From: Haplomitrium mnioides
Lineage: Eukaryota; Marchantiophyta; Haplomitriopsida; Calobryales
Direction of reading: 5' to 3'
Length of the DNA: 64,000 nt
Assembly (NCBI GenBank): GCA_049999725.1
Contig: JBNGIS010004247.1
Location: 24,287-88,286, forward strand
Below are positions 22,643 to 34,215 of the stretch, piece after piece. Made by a program: the position numbers and the translations under genes. The stretch's first letter is position 1, and each line of letters begins with the position of its first letter. The notes beneath the pieces were generated by a model that was given only the letters and a program-made list of their open reading frames with translations, was not told where the DNA came from and made no database searches.

Positions 22643-24935
22643 TGTCGCACCCCTCTCCCCGGCCATAACCCCAAGAAAAGTCATATATGAGGAAAGAGGA
22701 GCGGCACAATGCAACATGGTCTTTTATGAGACAACCCTAGACCCCAATTTATCTCTTCTAGAAACTTACTAACAGTCGTGCGTTGCTTGGAGGGGTGCTT
22801 ACCCAACACCAACCCCAAGCACCACAACCCACTCTTTCTCTTCATCTACAACCCCAAGCAAGACTAGACCCATTCAAATCTATCTCTCTAGCGCCCAATC
22901 ATTCTTGCTAGGGATTGGCTTGCAAAACTTCATATGTACACCATTCCAAAGGGGGAAAATACTAACAAGACTACTCATAAGAGCTCAAGGCAGCTTTTAC
23001 ATAGAAAATATATAGGCATTAGCTACCTTAGCACCCTTACTACACCCTCACCACACTCTCTAACCGCTCTATAGAGGCTCTACACTTATTCACAATTATC
23101 GTAGAGTTTATACACTTTTCCACACAATTCACACAGAAGAAATGTACAACACCATCGGCCACCGACTCTTGTTACTACCAGAGTCTCCTCCGTGGCACTT
23201 CACACTTCAGCCTTCCCACTCACACACACACCTGCAGATAGTTTATACCCTCCATTGTTAGAGGGGCTTGGATTCACTTCCAAAAGCTAAAACATTCTAG
23301 CAAGCAACACCCTCCAAGCGCTACCAGAGCTGATTCCCCTGCACAATCACAAACAGAGACAACCCAAGGTCTTTGCTTGTTGCCTCTTATGACTCCCAAC
23401 CGAACACACTCTCTTCTCCTTTGAGTACTGATCCACCTTTGAATGTCGATGCACCTTGGGAGTGAGTTCACCTAGATCACCTGAGACTCTTGAGCCTCTT
23501 GCCCAATGCCTCTTGACACCCCTCCAGTCCACCTCCACCCCGGTTGGCCCCCAAACGCAAGTACACTCACTTCAATCAAAGTGTCACCAAAGTTTGTCCT
23601 CTATTCCTCCATGATCTTCTCGCATAAGTTCATCAATAACATCTTGTAATCTGCTTCTTGACCTCAACACATCATCCACGTCTTGAACAATGCATCGACG
23701 CACAACCTTGTACGCATCCACGCTTCGTCAATGGCACCAACACATTGAGACCAATTGCTCAATCATAGTACATTGCCGACAACATCAACCAAGCATCAAT
23801 GCACACCCTTGTACACTTCCATGCCTTGTTGATTACTCCAATCCCTCATTCTTCAAAGTGAGAACTTTCTATACTCCAACTCGTCTATCTTCTCCTCTTT
23901 TACATTGAACCATGACCCTTCATTCTAGAAGCTTCTCCATCCGACAATGGTGAGCACATCCCACTTCAATTCAAACATGTATATGTGCTTAGGAAATGAT
24001 ACGTGTTATGAGAATTTCGATGATCGGTCCTCCGATGAGTTGATCCGAAAAAGATAAGATCGGAGGAATCCAAAAGGGAATATCAAAATGACCTCATAAA
24101 CGTGATTGGCTAAGACCGTTGACAATAGACCCGATAATCACTGGCAGACCCCGACCATAGATACTTATGAGCAATGCTAGCTCTGATGGTCAACCTCAAT
24201 AGTTGACGAACCCCTAAACCATCTTCCACATGGAAATTGGACCGTCATGCCCATATGGAAAAGTACAACTTTGTAGAGTCAACTTTGAACTTGACTAGAC
24301 CTGATAGAAATGACAAAACTCTGATAGAAGGAAGACTTCATAAGACTAAAGACCTAATTGGACCCTGAAGACGCCTGTTAGCACCCGATAGGTCCGAGCG
24401 CTAACTCGATTGGTCTGAGCATCCTCAAATCCCTCCTATATTGTCGTTGCCTTCATATGGTCATCACATTCTTCATTCTCCTTCATACCCTTCAACTACA
24501 TTGGCACTGAGAGCGCCTTAGAGTTTTCTTGCCATCAAATCCTGCCACTATCTTGATAGTCAAGAATAACAGATGTAGCTCCATGCCTTGCCTCAAGCTC
24601 TTCTTTTGTTTTCAAGTTGTTGATTATATCTGGATTTTTTGCTCTCCATTTCTTGGCCTTGAATCTTTTCCTTATGAGATCGCTCCATCCTCATCCTTCT
24701 TGCGAGTCTCTTTGTAATATCTCTGGAGAATGTCTTGCCCCTCCACCATCCATGTTCTGATTTCTTCGTTCCAATGCCCTTCTCGATGAGTAATTGAATG
24801 ATCCCCTCTCTAGATTGCCTATATGGGATACTTCGATGCATCTTGAATATCTTCACGCATAGAAATAGGGAAATGCTCTGATGATGCTTCCAAAATTAGG
24901 AAATTTTCATCGATACCTCAATTCACCAACTAACA
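22643..24935 (-). repeat. 5' LTR of gypsy element F
   Basis: Minus-strand start TGTTAGTTGGTGAATTGAGG (plus 24935), end GGGGTGCGACA (plus 22643), about 2.3 kb. It shares the module TCTTCCACATGGAAATTGGACCG near 24220 and a TTTTATGAGAC box (CATAAAA on the minus strand) 85 bp from its end. Its U3 resembles that of J (35169-32554) and the solo LTR at 15908. F's 3' half lies beyond E1, left of the window. Confidence 0.82.
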
Positions 24936-25067
24936 AGAGAATGTCCCACAAATAAATTTGTTAAAGCTACATAGAAGAGACATTTTATAAGTGCCTCAAA
25001 TCACTCGTAACAAGAGAATGTCTCGTAAATAAGCGAGTTAAAGCTACATAAAAGTGGCGCTAAAAAT
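24916..25067. repeat. Direct duplication of about 75 bp at the outer edge of F's LTR
   Basis: CCTCAATTCACCAACTAACAAGAG...TTAAAGCTACATAGAAG (24916-24990) is repeated with changes as CCTCAAATCACTCGTAACAAGAG...TTAAAGCTACATAAAAG (24997-25065). The first copy spans the LTR boundary. Confidence 0.7.
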
Positions 25068-26290
25068 ACTTTTCTCCAAATACAAGTTTCTCCTTTGTCT
25101 TTTAAATTGCCTCCTATTTATTCAAGAACTCTTTCTAGTAGTTGGAGCTCTTCTCTTTACTTCAACCTCTATGTATTCATAGTGCAGATCTCTACTATGT
25201 ATTTGGTAAAGTTAGATCTCTTCTTTTTCTTTCAAACTTTGTTGTATTAGGTATGTGTTTGGTATCAGAGAAGAGGTCTCACAACTCTTCTCTGTATTAA
25301 TACAGGTCTTTAATACTGCACACCAAATACAGAGCTCTCTTAGCCCATGTAGCAACAAAACAAGGGTGCTTATGGTAGAGCATTTGCCCATACCTTGTTG
25401 TGTTATTGTATACAAAACAATAGGAGTTTGAGAGGGCAAGTGGTAGAGATATCTTTAGAGTCCTTTGTTGACAACACTACAAATACATGGGATGCAAATA
25501 CATATATACATAGAATGTGATTGTGACTATTTCATCTGATGAAGATTAGACTCACATTTTCTTATCTGATTACTACACAAAGCATTCAAAGAGTGAAGTA
25601 GGATTAAGATACAAGATACTCAAGGTGGATTCAATTGCAACAAACAAGGTCACGAGAGCTTTGCCAGATTTAGAGTGTGAATGAATATATGTTGTATGGC
25701 AACATATATGTGTATATAGGAGAAGAGTATGTATGAGCATACAATCTTTGGTAGGAAAAGTATGCCATGATTGGGTTTAGTATACCATTCGATTTCAATA
25801 CTACTTGGACTTCTACCTTTATTCCCATAAATACTTCAATGATAAATGAAGGAAAAGTGTGAGCTGGTCTTTGAAATGTACTATAAGCTATTTATTGTTG
25901 GATGTTGGCAATCTTTATTGAGAATAGATTGTGGCCCATAATTCCAGAACTTTCTCATATGGATTTTAGAAGTGATCTCATTGACAAATTAAATTTCTCA
26001 AATTGGCATGTATGGAGAGCACTAATATATATTCTCTTCGAGTAACCTCACTTATTTTGTTAGTCACTGGAGCTTCTCAATCACTAACAGATTCAGATGT
26101 TGGCAATGATATCTCACAAAAATATCATTCAATGCCACATATGTAAATTAAGGCTGATTCTCGCATTGCTGATTGTGGAGTGCAAGCATGGTGTGCATGC
26201 AATGGCTTGTGCTGAGGCGAGTGCTTGGGATGTGGATGGTGGTGTTTGGGGCCCCAATGGTGTAACATAATGGGGTGCATCAAATCAGTT
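25068..26290. other. AT-rich stretch without a recognisable gene; possible copia gag trace
   Basis: Nothing coherent is seen except a plus-strand piece at about 25940-26040 reading IPELSHMDFRSDLIDKLNFS and NWHVWRA, which resembles the N-terminal KLNGxNFxxWK motif of copia gag proteins. It stops soon after. It may be the remnant of an older copia element into whose neighbourhood G inserted. No LTR pair was found for it. Confidence 0.4.
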
Positions 26291-26510
26291 TGCGATGATT
26301 TCTCCCTCATTACCAGCCCCGTCCTCATCCCTCTCTCTCTCTTTTTCTCTTGGCACTACGATTTCTCCCTCATTACTAGCCCCATCCTCATCCCACTTTC
26401 TCTCTTGGCACTATGGTTTCTCCTTCTTTCTCTCTTGGCACTACGGTTTCTCTCTTGTTATCTAAACCGTCCTAGTCCCTCTTTCTCACTTGGCACAAGT
26501 GAGTTTTCTT
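26290..26510 (+). repeat. Pyrimidine-rich tandem repeat (CTCTTGGCACTAC units)
   Basis: Four imperfect units of 30-63 bp each end in TCTCTTGGCACTACG or a variant and begin GGTTTCTC or GATTTCTC. The first two share CTCATTACCAGCCCCGTCCT. Strong strand asymmetry (C/T) is seen throughout. Confidence 0.7.
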
Positions 26511-26547
26511 TCACACTTTAAAAATCAAAAAGAAAGAATGTCAAGTA

Positions 26548-26792
26548 TCTTACACTATGTCTAGTAAGATAATTAAACTAATCTATGATTAGGTATTAAC
26601 TTATGATTACTAGGATTATGGCTAGTACTAATCTTAGGAGATTAGCACACATAGCTTTATAATCTATGAGCATCATTGTACACACAACTCATTCACACAT
26701 TCATATATTGAGAGAGAAGTGGAAAGGAGATTTGTTTACCATCTTTTATCTTGGTTCATGTTTGATGATTAAATGTTTCTTCTACTTCATGT
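26548..26792 (+). repeat. 5' LTR of copia element G
   Basis: It aligns with 30335-30596 along its whole length (about 12% divergent by eye), starting TCTTACACTATG for TGTTACACTATA and ending CTTCTACTTCA. It is preceded by AAGTA (26543-26547), which is repeated after the 3' LTR at 30597-30601. The 3' edge is approximate. Confidence 0.88.
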
Positions 26793-28140
26793 CATTATTA
26801 GCACAATGATCAACTCATAGAATTTTATTTTCATACCTCCACTTTCATAATTCTTCCATTGATCTACAAATAGAAATTCATCTATTCTTTTATCTAGAAA
26901 TCTATGATTTCTTCCCTCTACATTTCAATCTATTCAGCTGTTATGTTTTCTCCCTCTATTCATTTTACATAATATAGTACTATATTTTATTCTACATTCA
27001 CTAAGAAGGACCAAACATAGTGAAGGTTTGTTCTCAGATTTGAAATTCTATGAGAGGATCAATTCATTTTTTTCAAGCTTCTACATTCAAATTGGAGCAT
27101 TGGACTTGCAATTGGATTGCAAACCAATATTTATGAGAATTTCAAGAACATTCATTAGGATTTCTATGCACGGGTCTATTTCATCAACCTGAAGAAGAGT
27201 TCGTCGAATCACAGTAGATACAACAAGTTTTTCTTATCAAATTCAAGAGGTGATTCTCATAGGAGGAGTTAAATTGAATTGTAGTTGATGATACATTCAC
27301 ATGATTGCTGAGTTGAAGAAGAATCAAGCTAAATGTTTGCTGTTGGTGAGAAAATAGGAGATGAATCAACATAAATCCTGAAGCACAATTGAATCAAGTT
27401 TCTTGTGGAAGAATTACTCAATTGGACAAGATGAACTTGCAAATTGATTTGAAACTTGAAGAAGATCGATTGCTCAAACGAGATTTATCAAATTTTTCAG
27501 AAGTCACATCGGATCTCACAATTTTCAGCGAGCTGCAAAAGAAGATTTCAGCGAAGCATTCTTTGAAGGTTAAAATAGCGAGATGTCACATTTTTGGCAT
27601 TGAGTGAAGCTTTGTGGTGGAAAGTTCAATGGGAGTCATTTGGAATTTTTGGAAAGTTCAAAAGCTAAGGTGTTGAAAGTTTGATGTCGGGACACCTTGG
27701 TATATCTTAAAAGTTTGAAAAGCTCAAGACTTTGAATCTATAGGGAAATGGTGAAATATCACCATTTCAACAAGTGCTTCTCAACTATCTTGAGAGTTTG
27801 AAGAATCTTTTTTGGTGAACGTTGAAATTTTGAAAGGACTTTCATCTGCAAGTATCAGGAATATATCATAATTTTGGCATTTGTTTTCACAGAATATTGA
27901 AAGTTTGAAAATGAGCTACAACAAAAGTTGAAAGTTCGAAAAGAAAAAGGCCAAGACAATGGCGAAATTGTGACAAAACAATATTTTGGTAAAAATTTTA
28001 AAATATTAAAAGTTTGTATCTTCTTCTTCGGTATTTTTTGAAAGTTTGAAAGAAGGAGAAAGCATCTGGTTGAAATAGCAATAAATTGTTATTTCTGATA
28101 TTTGAAAAAAAAGAAAAAAATTATAAAACTATTCTAAGCT

Positions 28141-28620
28141 CCGAGGGGAAGCTGCCCTTGTATTTGATTCAACCTATCCGGGCGTGACACATGGCATTTC
28201 TAGCTATTGGACAGGTTAAACCCGACTCTCAGATGCAGGGGGTGAGGGAACCTTAGTTGAAGGTAAGTGAGATCTATATATACATCATCCATTCTTCGTC
28301 ACTTCACTTATATGACTAAGTGAAGGTCACAGGTGAAGCGACGGTTGCTTGAGATACAGAAGTTGTTTTCCAAAACACAAGATTCATAGCCGAAGATGCT
28401 AACTTTACCAGACCTATTGGATGATTGCCGAGCCTATGCTAAGTTCATTTCAAAGCATGGAAATGCTCCGGAACCACATTTGATTAACAAACCTAACTTT
28501 CTTCAGCTTGACAACAACCATTTTTTAATACACCTTCAATTAATTTGTGTGCTTGCATTTGGCATCCTTTTTCATATTTGAAGCTGCAGATTGGATTGCT
28601 TGCTCTAGGTGACTCCATCA
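28141..28620 (+). other. Unrecognised open patch inside G with splice-like signals
   Basis: At 28396 an ATG opens a 61-codon frame whose first 38 residues (LLDDCRAYAKFISKHGNAPE within) look protein-like. Upstream, 28145-28262 is open but for one stop and reads EAALVFDSTYPGVTHGISSY. It ends at a consensus donor-like GAAG/GTAAGTGAG (28258-28271). CTGCAG/A at about 28590 resembles an acceptor. I do not recognise the protein family, and chance cannot be excluded. Confidence 0.3.
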
Positions 28621-29754
28621 AGAGTGATTTCACTTCAATTGGTTCCCAAACAAGTCTGATCAGAGAGATACCCTCTCTTCCAATTACATATTTTAAGATA
28701 TAACAACTCTATTATGCTTCCATATTGATGTTCCACTACATACACAGTTCAATTCTCATTCTTAGAAGCAAAATAGTTGGAAAACCATCAAGATCTACAC
28801 AATTCCTAGACTTTGTATCCATTCTGAGCTATTCCATTAAGGTTTTGACCAGCCATCCTGATACCAATTCAGCTGGCTTGATCACATTGGAGGCTAATAC
28901 AAATTTCCAACAGATCTCAAACATTGTCTTATCTACTGAAATAATAGTTGGACATAGCTTCATATCAAATCACTTCATTTTCTATTGTGATATCTAAATA
29001 CTCTGTTTTTCATTTAATAGAAATCTGCACATTAGAAAATCCAATAGAATCTGTTACTTTAGTCTATTCAAGGATCTGTGAATCCAATGCTGTGTTATTA
29101 GCATAGCTCAATCTATAAGTGTAACAAGATTAGCTATAGCTATACCTACAATTCAGATTCTGTTTTCTAAACACTACAGTTTTCTATAAAACTTGTAATA
29201 GGAAACTAACTTGTTGTCTCAAGAGTTGAGATTTTGACAAGGCCTAAGAGCCACAACTAGTCCATATGGTTCCCTCTATAATACATGGTGTCTTCAAAGA
29301 TTATTCTCAAGGTTTATCAGCAACATGTATCTTCAAGACTTGATTTAAGAGATAAGAAGACGAGGTTGCATATTCAAGATATCTACTTCAATTTTTGTAG
29401 ACTATTTCTAGAAGGTGAGACTTCACAAACCTCTAAAACACTATGGATGCATTCTAAAGGCCTATTGTTGACATCAACACCTGATTTCTGGAATTTTTGA
29501 AGATCAACCCCTTGCCTACAACAAGAAGAGTAGGGAACATACTTTTAATATAACTACTCTAACTAAAACATGTTTTACCTATTGTTTATAGAACTGAAAA
29601 GTGTTCAACATTTGGTTTTCTGAATTTTAATAAATCTCTTATTTATCCTCAAACCCTTAAAATTCTTTCTGTATTCTTAATCATGGAAAAATTAAATTTT
29701 AGATAGTTGACCAAAGAAAGAGACAATAGAAGATAACTTAGCATGTGTACAACA

Positions 29755-29965
29755 TGTCTCATAGGGTTTTATTAAAGGAGACTGTGTTAAACACATTGCA
29801 TCTAGGTTTTTCTTCACCCATGAGCAGCAAGAAGAGGCTTTCTCTTTGCAGGTTATCTCTGTTAAAGAGAATGTTGCTGATATTTTTACGAAGGCTTTAT
29901 CTTTGGCTCTACACCAACATTTTTGCCATTCTCTTGGACTACAAAGATTATCAAGATTAGGATTA
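29755..29965 (+). pseudogene. pol: Copia RNase H C-terminal remnant of G
   Basis: One plus-strand frame reads KHIASRFFFTHEQQEEAFSL then VISVKENVADIFTKALSL. This corresponds to the copia signature TKHIDxRYHFxREQ ... ADxxTKxL that ends the polyprotein just upstream of the 3' LTR. The catalytic residues further upstream are not recognisable. The piece fixes the strand and superfamily of G. Confidence 0.8.
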
Positions 29966-30334
29966 TGACTTCATCAACTATTATCTCATTATATGGTCGA
30001 TATCATCATACTTTTCTTTGATATATCTTCGTTCTATATTTTGCTCATGGCATTTTTTGAAACATCACTTGATTATTCTTTGTTTAGATATGTGACCTTT
30101 AGCTGAGTTTCTACTTATTATTTCTTCTCTATATTTAGTCACCTTATGGCATATTAATCCATGTACAAATGGCGGTTGTACCCTTTCCCTCGCAGGAGTA
30201 TGGGAGGGTTTTAATGAAGCAACATCTTTATTCTTCATTTGGATTTCTTTAGTAGTGTTGACGATATTTTATCATAGGTTTTACATTTATCTTACGTGTG
30301 TTTATAACATTTCCCACGTTATAACCAAAGATAG

Positions 30335-30596
30335 TGTTACACTATATCTAGTTAGATAATTAGACTAATCTTTGATTAGATCTTATCCTATGATTAGTGT
30401 ATATTACTAGGATTATGGTTAGTACTAATCCTAGGTGATTAGCGCATATACCTTTATGATCTATGAACATCATTGTATACACAATTCATTCACACATTCA
30501 TATATTGAGAGCGAAGAGAGAAGTGGAGAGGAGATTCGCTTACCATTTTATATATTGGTTCATGTTTGATGAATGAATGATTCTTCTACTTCAACA
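30335..30596 (+). repeat. 3' LTR of copia element G
   Basis: 262 bp, TGTTACACTATA...CTTCAACA, followed by the target duplication AAGTA at 30597-30601. Confidence 0.9.
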
Positions 30597-30835
30597 AAGT
30601 ACACTTCATAGTGGGAAACACAATCTTATTTATGTAGAGATGCTTACCAAAGACTTTCACACTTTCAAAAAAAGAAAAAAAAATGTCAAGTACACTTCAT
30701 AGTAGGCAACACAATCTTATTTATGTGGAGATGCTCACCGAAGACTTTCACACTTTCAAAAAGAAAGAATGTCAAGTACACTTCATGGTGGGCAACACTA
30801 TCTTATTTATGTAGTGATGCTCACTAAGACAACAT
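30597..30835 (+). repeat. Tandem repeat of 86-91 bp, three units
   Basis: Units begin AAGTACACTTCAT at 30597, 30688 and 30774 and contain CTTATTTATGTAGAGATGCT and CTTTCACACTTTCAAAAA. The segment left of G's 5' LTR (26510-26547) is the end of another unit, so G inserted into a pre-existing array. Confidence 0.85.
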
Positions 30836-31317
30836 TATGATCTCCTTCTTGGAAATATTTTCTTTCCAACTCATTCATAATGGTCATTTTCTTTCAAATT
30901 CATTCATCAAAGTCGTACACTTGGTAGTGGTTTGTTTTCTCACTCTCCTACTCTCTAATATTTTCAGCAATAACTATCTCCCTCCACCAATTTTTTTGCA
31001 TCAAAAACTTGGCAACATTTGTGAAATACAACTACTTATGCAACATGTGGCTCTCTCAATCACTTCACAATAAGATACCATATGAATAATGGTATAGGAA
31101 TAAACCTATTATTACACATCTTGGGCACTTGGTTGTAGATGATATGCTCATATTCATGAAACCTCCACCTAGTACAAGCATTTTACATTTGATGAAAATG
31201 TCACATCATCTTCTATTTTCTCCATTAATATAGAGCTCCTATTTGTTCACGTATAGACACCATGGAAACCACCTACAATGCAATAACCACCAAATTTTTG
31301 AAGTATCTTGCTCTCCA

Positions 31318-31361
<44 letters not shown>

Positions 31362-31580
31362 TCAGTACCTCCAAAATAAGATCTCTCTTCTTTGAAAAGA
31401 TCTCCATTAACTTGAACAACCGTCTCAAGCCATGCATAAAAAGTTGAAAGTATTTCTCCTTGATGCACATTTTCTTGAATGCACTTATGATCCATGTGTG
31501 TTTTAGTGTTGGAATGTTTTGCAATCTATGTGGAGGATCTTTTTCTCCTTGCTCAGCTATATGAAGAATGAGCTATATGA
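30836..31580 (+). other. AT-rich stretch with a possible LINE reverse-transcriptase trace
   Basis: At about 31085-31220 the plus strand, allowing one frameshift, reads GIGINLLLHI then LGHLVVDDMLIFMK and STSILHLMKMSHH. This fits the non-LTR RT pattern ThLxFADDxLIFxxP...L..L..F, with VVDD for FADD. No endonuclease or poly(A) tail could be tied to it. A (CT)n microsatellite occupies 31320-31358. Confidence 0.4.
31320..31358. repeat. (CT)n microsatellite
   Basis: An uninterrupted CT dinucleotide run of about 38 bases. It generates an artificial Arg-Glu repeat on the opposite strand. Confidence 0.98.
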
Positions 31581-31584
31581 ATAA

Positions 31585-32100
31585 GACATTTGCACTTTAT
31601 ATTGGGTCATTCAATTGGTAAGCAACAAGGCTACAAGCTTTTCAAAATCCACCAACAAATGGTACATTCCAAACAAGCTTGCAAAGTTTGGGATAGCCTC
31701 TTGCCATTGGACTTCTACTCATATTTTTTGTGTTTGGGACAAATTTGTCTCCTTACACATCCATACTTGACCCAAATAGTGCCCAACCTCATTTTTATTT
31801 TCCCAACACCATTGGTATTATTGCAATATTTGTGAATGGTCTTTTGCTCCTCATAATAGTTCACATGAACTTTCAGTTTCTAAGAAACATTTTATCATCC
31901 ATCTTTCGAAGTGATTGATTCAAGACATTTACACTATTTATTGAGTTTTCAAGTGGTAGCACATAGGGCCAACAAGCTCCTATCATTCTACCAACAAAGG
32001 TTTATCCATCATGAACAAGCTTATAGAGTTTGGGATGGCCTATTACCATTTGAGTTCTACTTATTTAGTGCCTACCAAGGCCTATCCCTATCATAAATTT
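31585..32100 (+). repeat. Diverged direct duplication
   Basis: The segment 31600-31740 (CAATTGGTAAGCAACAAGG ... TTTGGGATAGCCTCTTGCC, TTCTACTCATA) recurs as 31935-32075 (CAAGTGGTAGCACATAGGG ... TTTGGGATGGCCTATTACC, TTCTACTTATT). The copies are roughly 70% alike. No family was recognised. Confidence 0.65.
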
Positions 32101-32553
32101 CCCTTTTATGTATGCCACTATAGTTGGCAACCTCATCATTTGCATTGCTATGCAAGTTCATGACTAAGAATTCAATTGAACACTATAAGGTGGTTTTCAT
32201 GTGTTGCGCTATCCAAAAAGGCCCTTCTTATCTTGGCATCACATTCAATGAATCTCTCTAGAATGCAATCATCTTTGAAGGATTTTTAGATTTTGATCAT
32301 GGAGTAGAATATCTACCATCTAATGGTGAACCAAAATATCTTCTACTCTAGGATATGAGCCAAAATTAGGCAAGCAATGAACCTTTTTGAATTCAAATCT
32401 CCTTTAGGAATCTAGATTTTCCTAAATCCACTCTATCCATACTTCACCAAAACAAACAAAGTAGCACTTAAGCTAAGTGGGAGTAACCAATAACCACAAT
32501 GACATGTAGCTAGGTGAGAGTCATCTACAAACAACAACAACAACCAAGTGAAC
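32101..32553. other. Stretch without a recognisable feature
   Basis: No open frame, LTR edge or strong repeat is seen apart from a short ACAACAACAACAACC run at about 32531-32544, just left of J's LTR. Confidence 0.6.
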
Positions 32554-32632
32554 TGTCACGCCCCTCCTTCGGTCATTAACTCCCAAAGATGCCACTTTGG
32601 AAGGATAGGGTGACAAATGGGGTCATAGATCC

Positions 32633-32639
32633 TTTTATA
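32633..32639 (-). promoter_or_regulatory. TATA box of the LTR of J
   Basis: The minus strand reads CTTATAAAAGGATC, 85 bp before the LTR end. The same box, usually CATAAAA, is found 82-90 bp from the LTR end in A, C, F, I and the solo LTR at 15908. Confidence 0.65.
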
Positions 32640-33862
32640 AGATGGCTCTGGAATCCAAATTATCACTTTCAGATCTTAGCGAGCCTAAGATTCACTCTAT
32701 AGACCTATCAACTTGTCGACAATCACCCCGACAAGCTAACCCGCACACTTCTACACACAACCACCCAACACATAGCCTTTCGCTACTCAATACTTTACAA
32801 TTGACAAAGGCTTCTTGCTTATGATAAGAGTCTATGATGTAAAATGTACAATGCCAAGAGGACAACGACTACGATTCTGTCCCACTGCAAGGTGTTTCAT
32901 TCGCATATAACGACCTCCAACTCTTCTCAACTATGCATATAAAATGTTGTTATACTAATCTAGGAATCTAACATAGCTAGCTACTATAGCAATCTTACTC
33001 AACACTTCACCGTAAGTCTATCTATTCTAAGTGACCTCAATGACATGTGTACATGCACCATACAACAGAAATTGCCAAGCACCAACAACAGATCAACATT
33101 CCCACATCACCCAACCCACACACCTTATCCAGATAGTTTTCCCACCTCCATTGCTAGAGAGTCTTGGATTTACTTCCACAAGATTGGAACAAATCAGACT
33201 AACTTCCCCCTCAAAAAGAAATTCCTCTCAATTGCTGGCCAACCTACTCCACCCAAAACTTTGACTTGATCTTCCACACAGTGAGTGGGCACTAACGTGA
33301 CAACTACTCTCTTAGCTCCACTTGAATGTTTAAACCAGCAGCGCCCTCCGAGCGTTCTTGGGATTGATACTCCTGCACATACCAACGCTTAGATGACACT
33401 AGGATCCCCCCTTGGCTGCCTCTCACGAATTCCAAGCTCAAGGAATCCTCTTCTGTTTCAAGTATCGATCCACCTCCAAATACTGGCCCGCCTTCAAGAA
33501 TGAGTACACCTGGATCGCCTGAGCCTCTAGAGCCTCTTGCCCATCGATTCTCAACACCCTTCTAGTCCACCTTCACCCTTGATAGCCCTCCCGCACAAGT
33601 TCACTCGCTTCAAGTGAAATGTCACTAGAATTCCCTCCCGTGTCTCTCGCTGCATTTCTTTTACAAGATAATTAACCAATCACATGTTGAAGCGAGACAA
33701 CTTATACTCCCTACTCATTTCCCCCAGACTTTTGCTTTCCATCCTGATCTTTGCTTTGTCGTTCTTATTTTTGTATCTCACGGTAGTAAGGAGGGCCATG
33801 CCTGCTCACAATGATTTGGTGGTCCTTTCTTGGCTCTTGAGTGTAACTGTTTCTTGGTGCGA

Positions 33863-34215
33863 CAACACATGTCCTGAAGATGCCAAAGATCAGCCAAATT
33901 TGGTGAAGACAAACTCGACGCAGCTCACAAAGAATGACCCGATGAAGATGGGATTGGCGCGAGTCCGAACAGTTGATCTGACATTGGTAAGCTCGGTACA
34001 GATCTGAAAGGATGACCCGATGAAGATGGGATCGGCGCGAGTCCAAACAATTGATCTGACAAAAGTAAACTTAGCGCAGATCCCAAAGGATGACTCGATG
34101 AAGATGGAATCAATGCAAGTCCAAATAGTTGATCTGATAGAGGTAAGCTCGGCGCAGATCCGAAAGGATGATCTAATGAAAATGGGATTGGCGCAAGTCC
34201 AAACGGTTGAAAGAA
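33863..34215 (+). repeat. 78-bp tandem array in the LTR of J
   Basis: Units begin GATGAAGATGGGATTGGCG or a variant at 33941, 34019, 34097 and 34175, exactly 78 bp apart, with a partial unit upstream. Because 78 is divisible by three, several frames stay open across the array, giving spurious ORFs on both strands. Confidence 0.92.

Larger units (their letters stand above)
26548..30596 (+). mobile_element. Copia-like LTR retrotransposon G
   Basis: About 4.05 kb, bounded by 245- and 262-bp LTRs and a perfect AAGTA target duplication. The only clear coding homology is a copia RNase H tail near 29770-29950. The rest of the interior (26800-29700) is AT-rich and I cannot assign it to gag, protease, integrase or RT. 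Possibilities are extreme decay, a non-autonomous derivative, or replacement of the interior by foreign sequence. The host sequence on both flanks is the same tandem-repeat unit. Confidence 0.85.

Noticed and set aside
31247-31524. Two minus-strand ORFs with long Arg-Glu repeats
   Set aside because: They are translations of the (CT)n microsatellite at 31320-31358.
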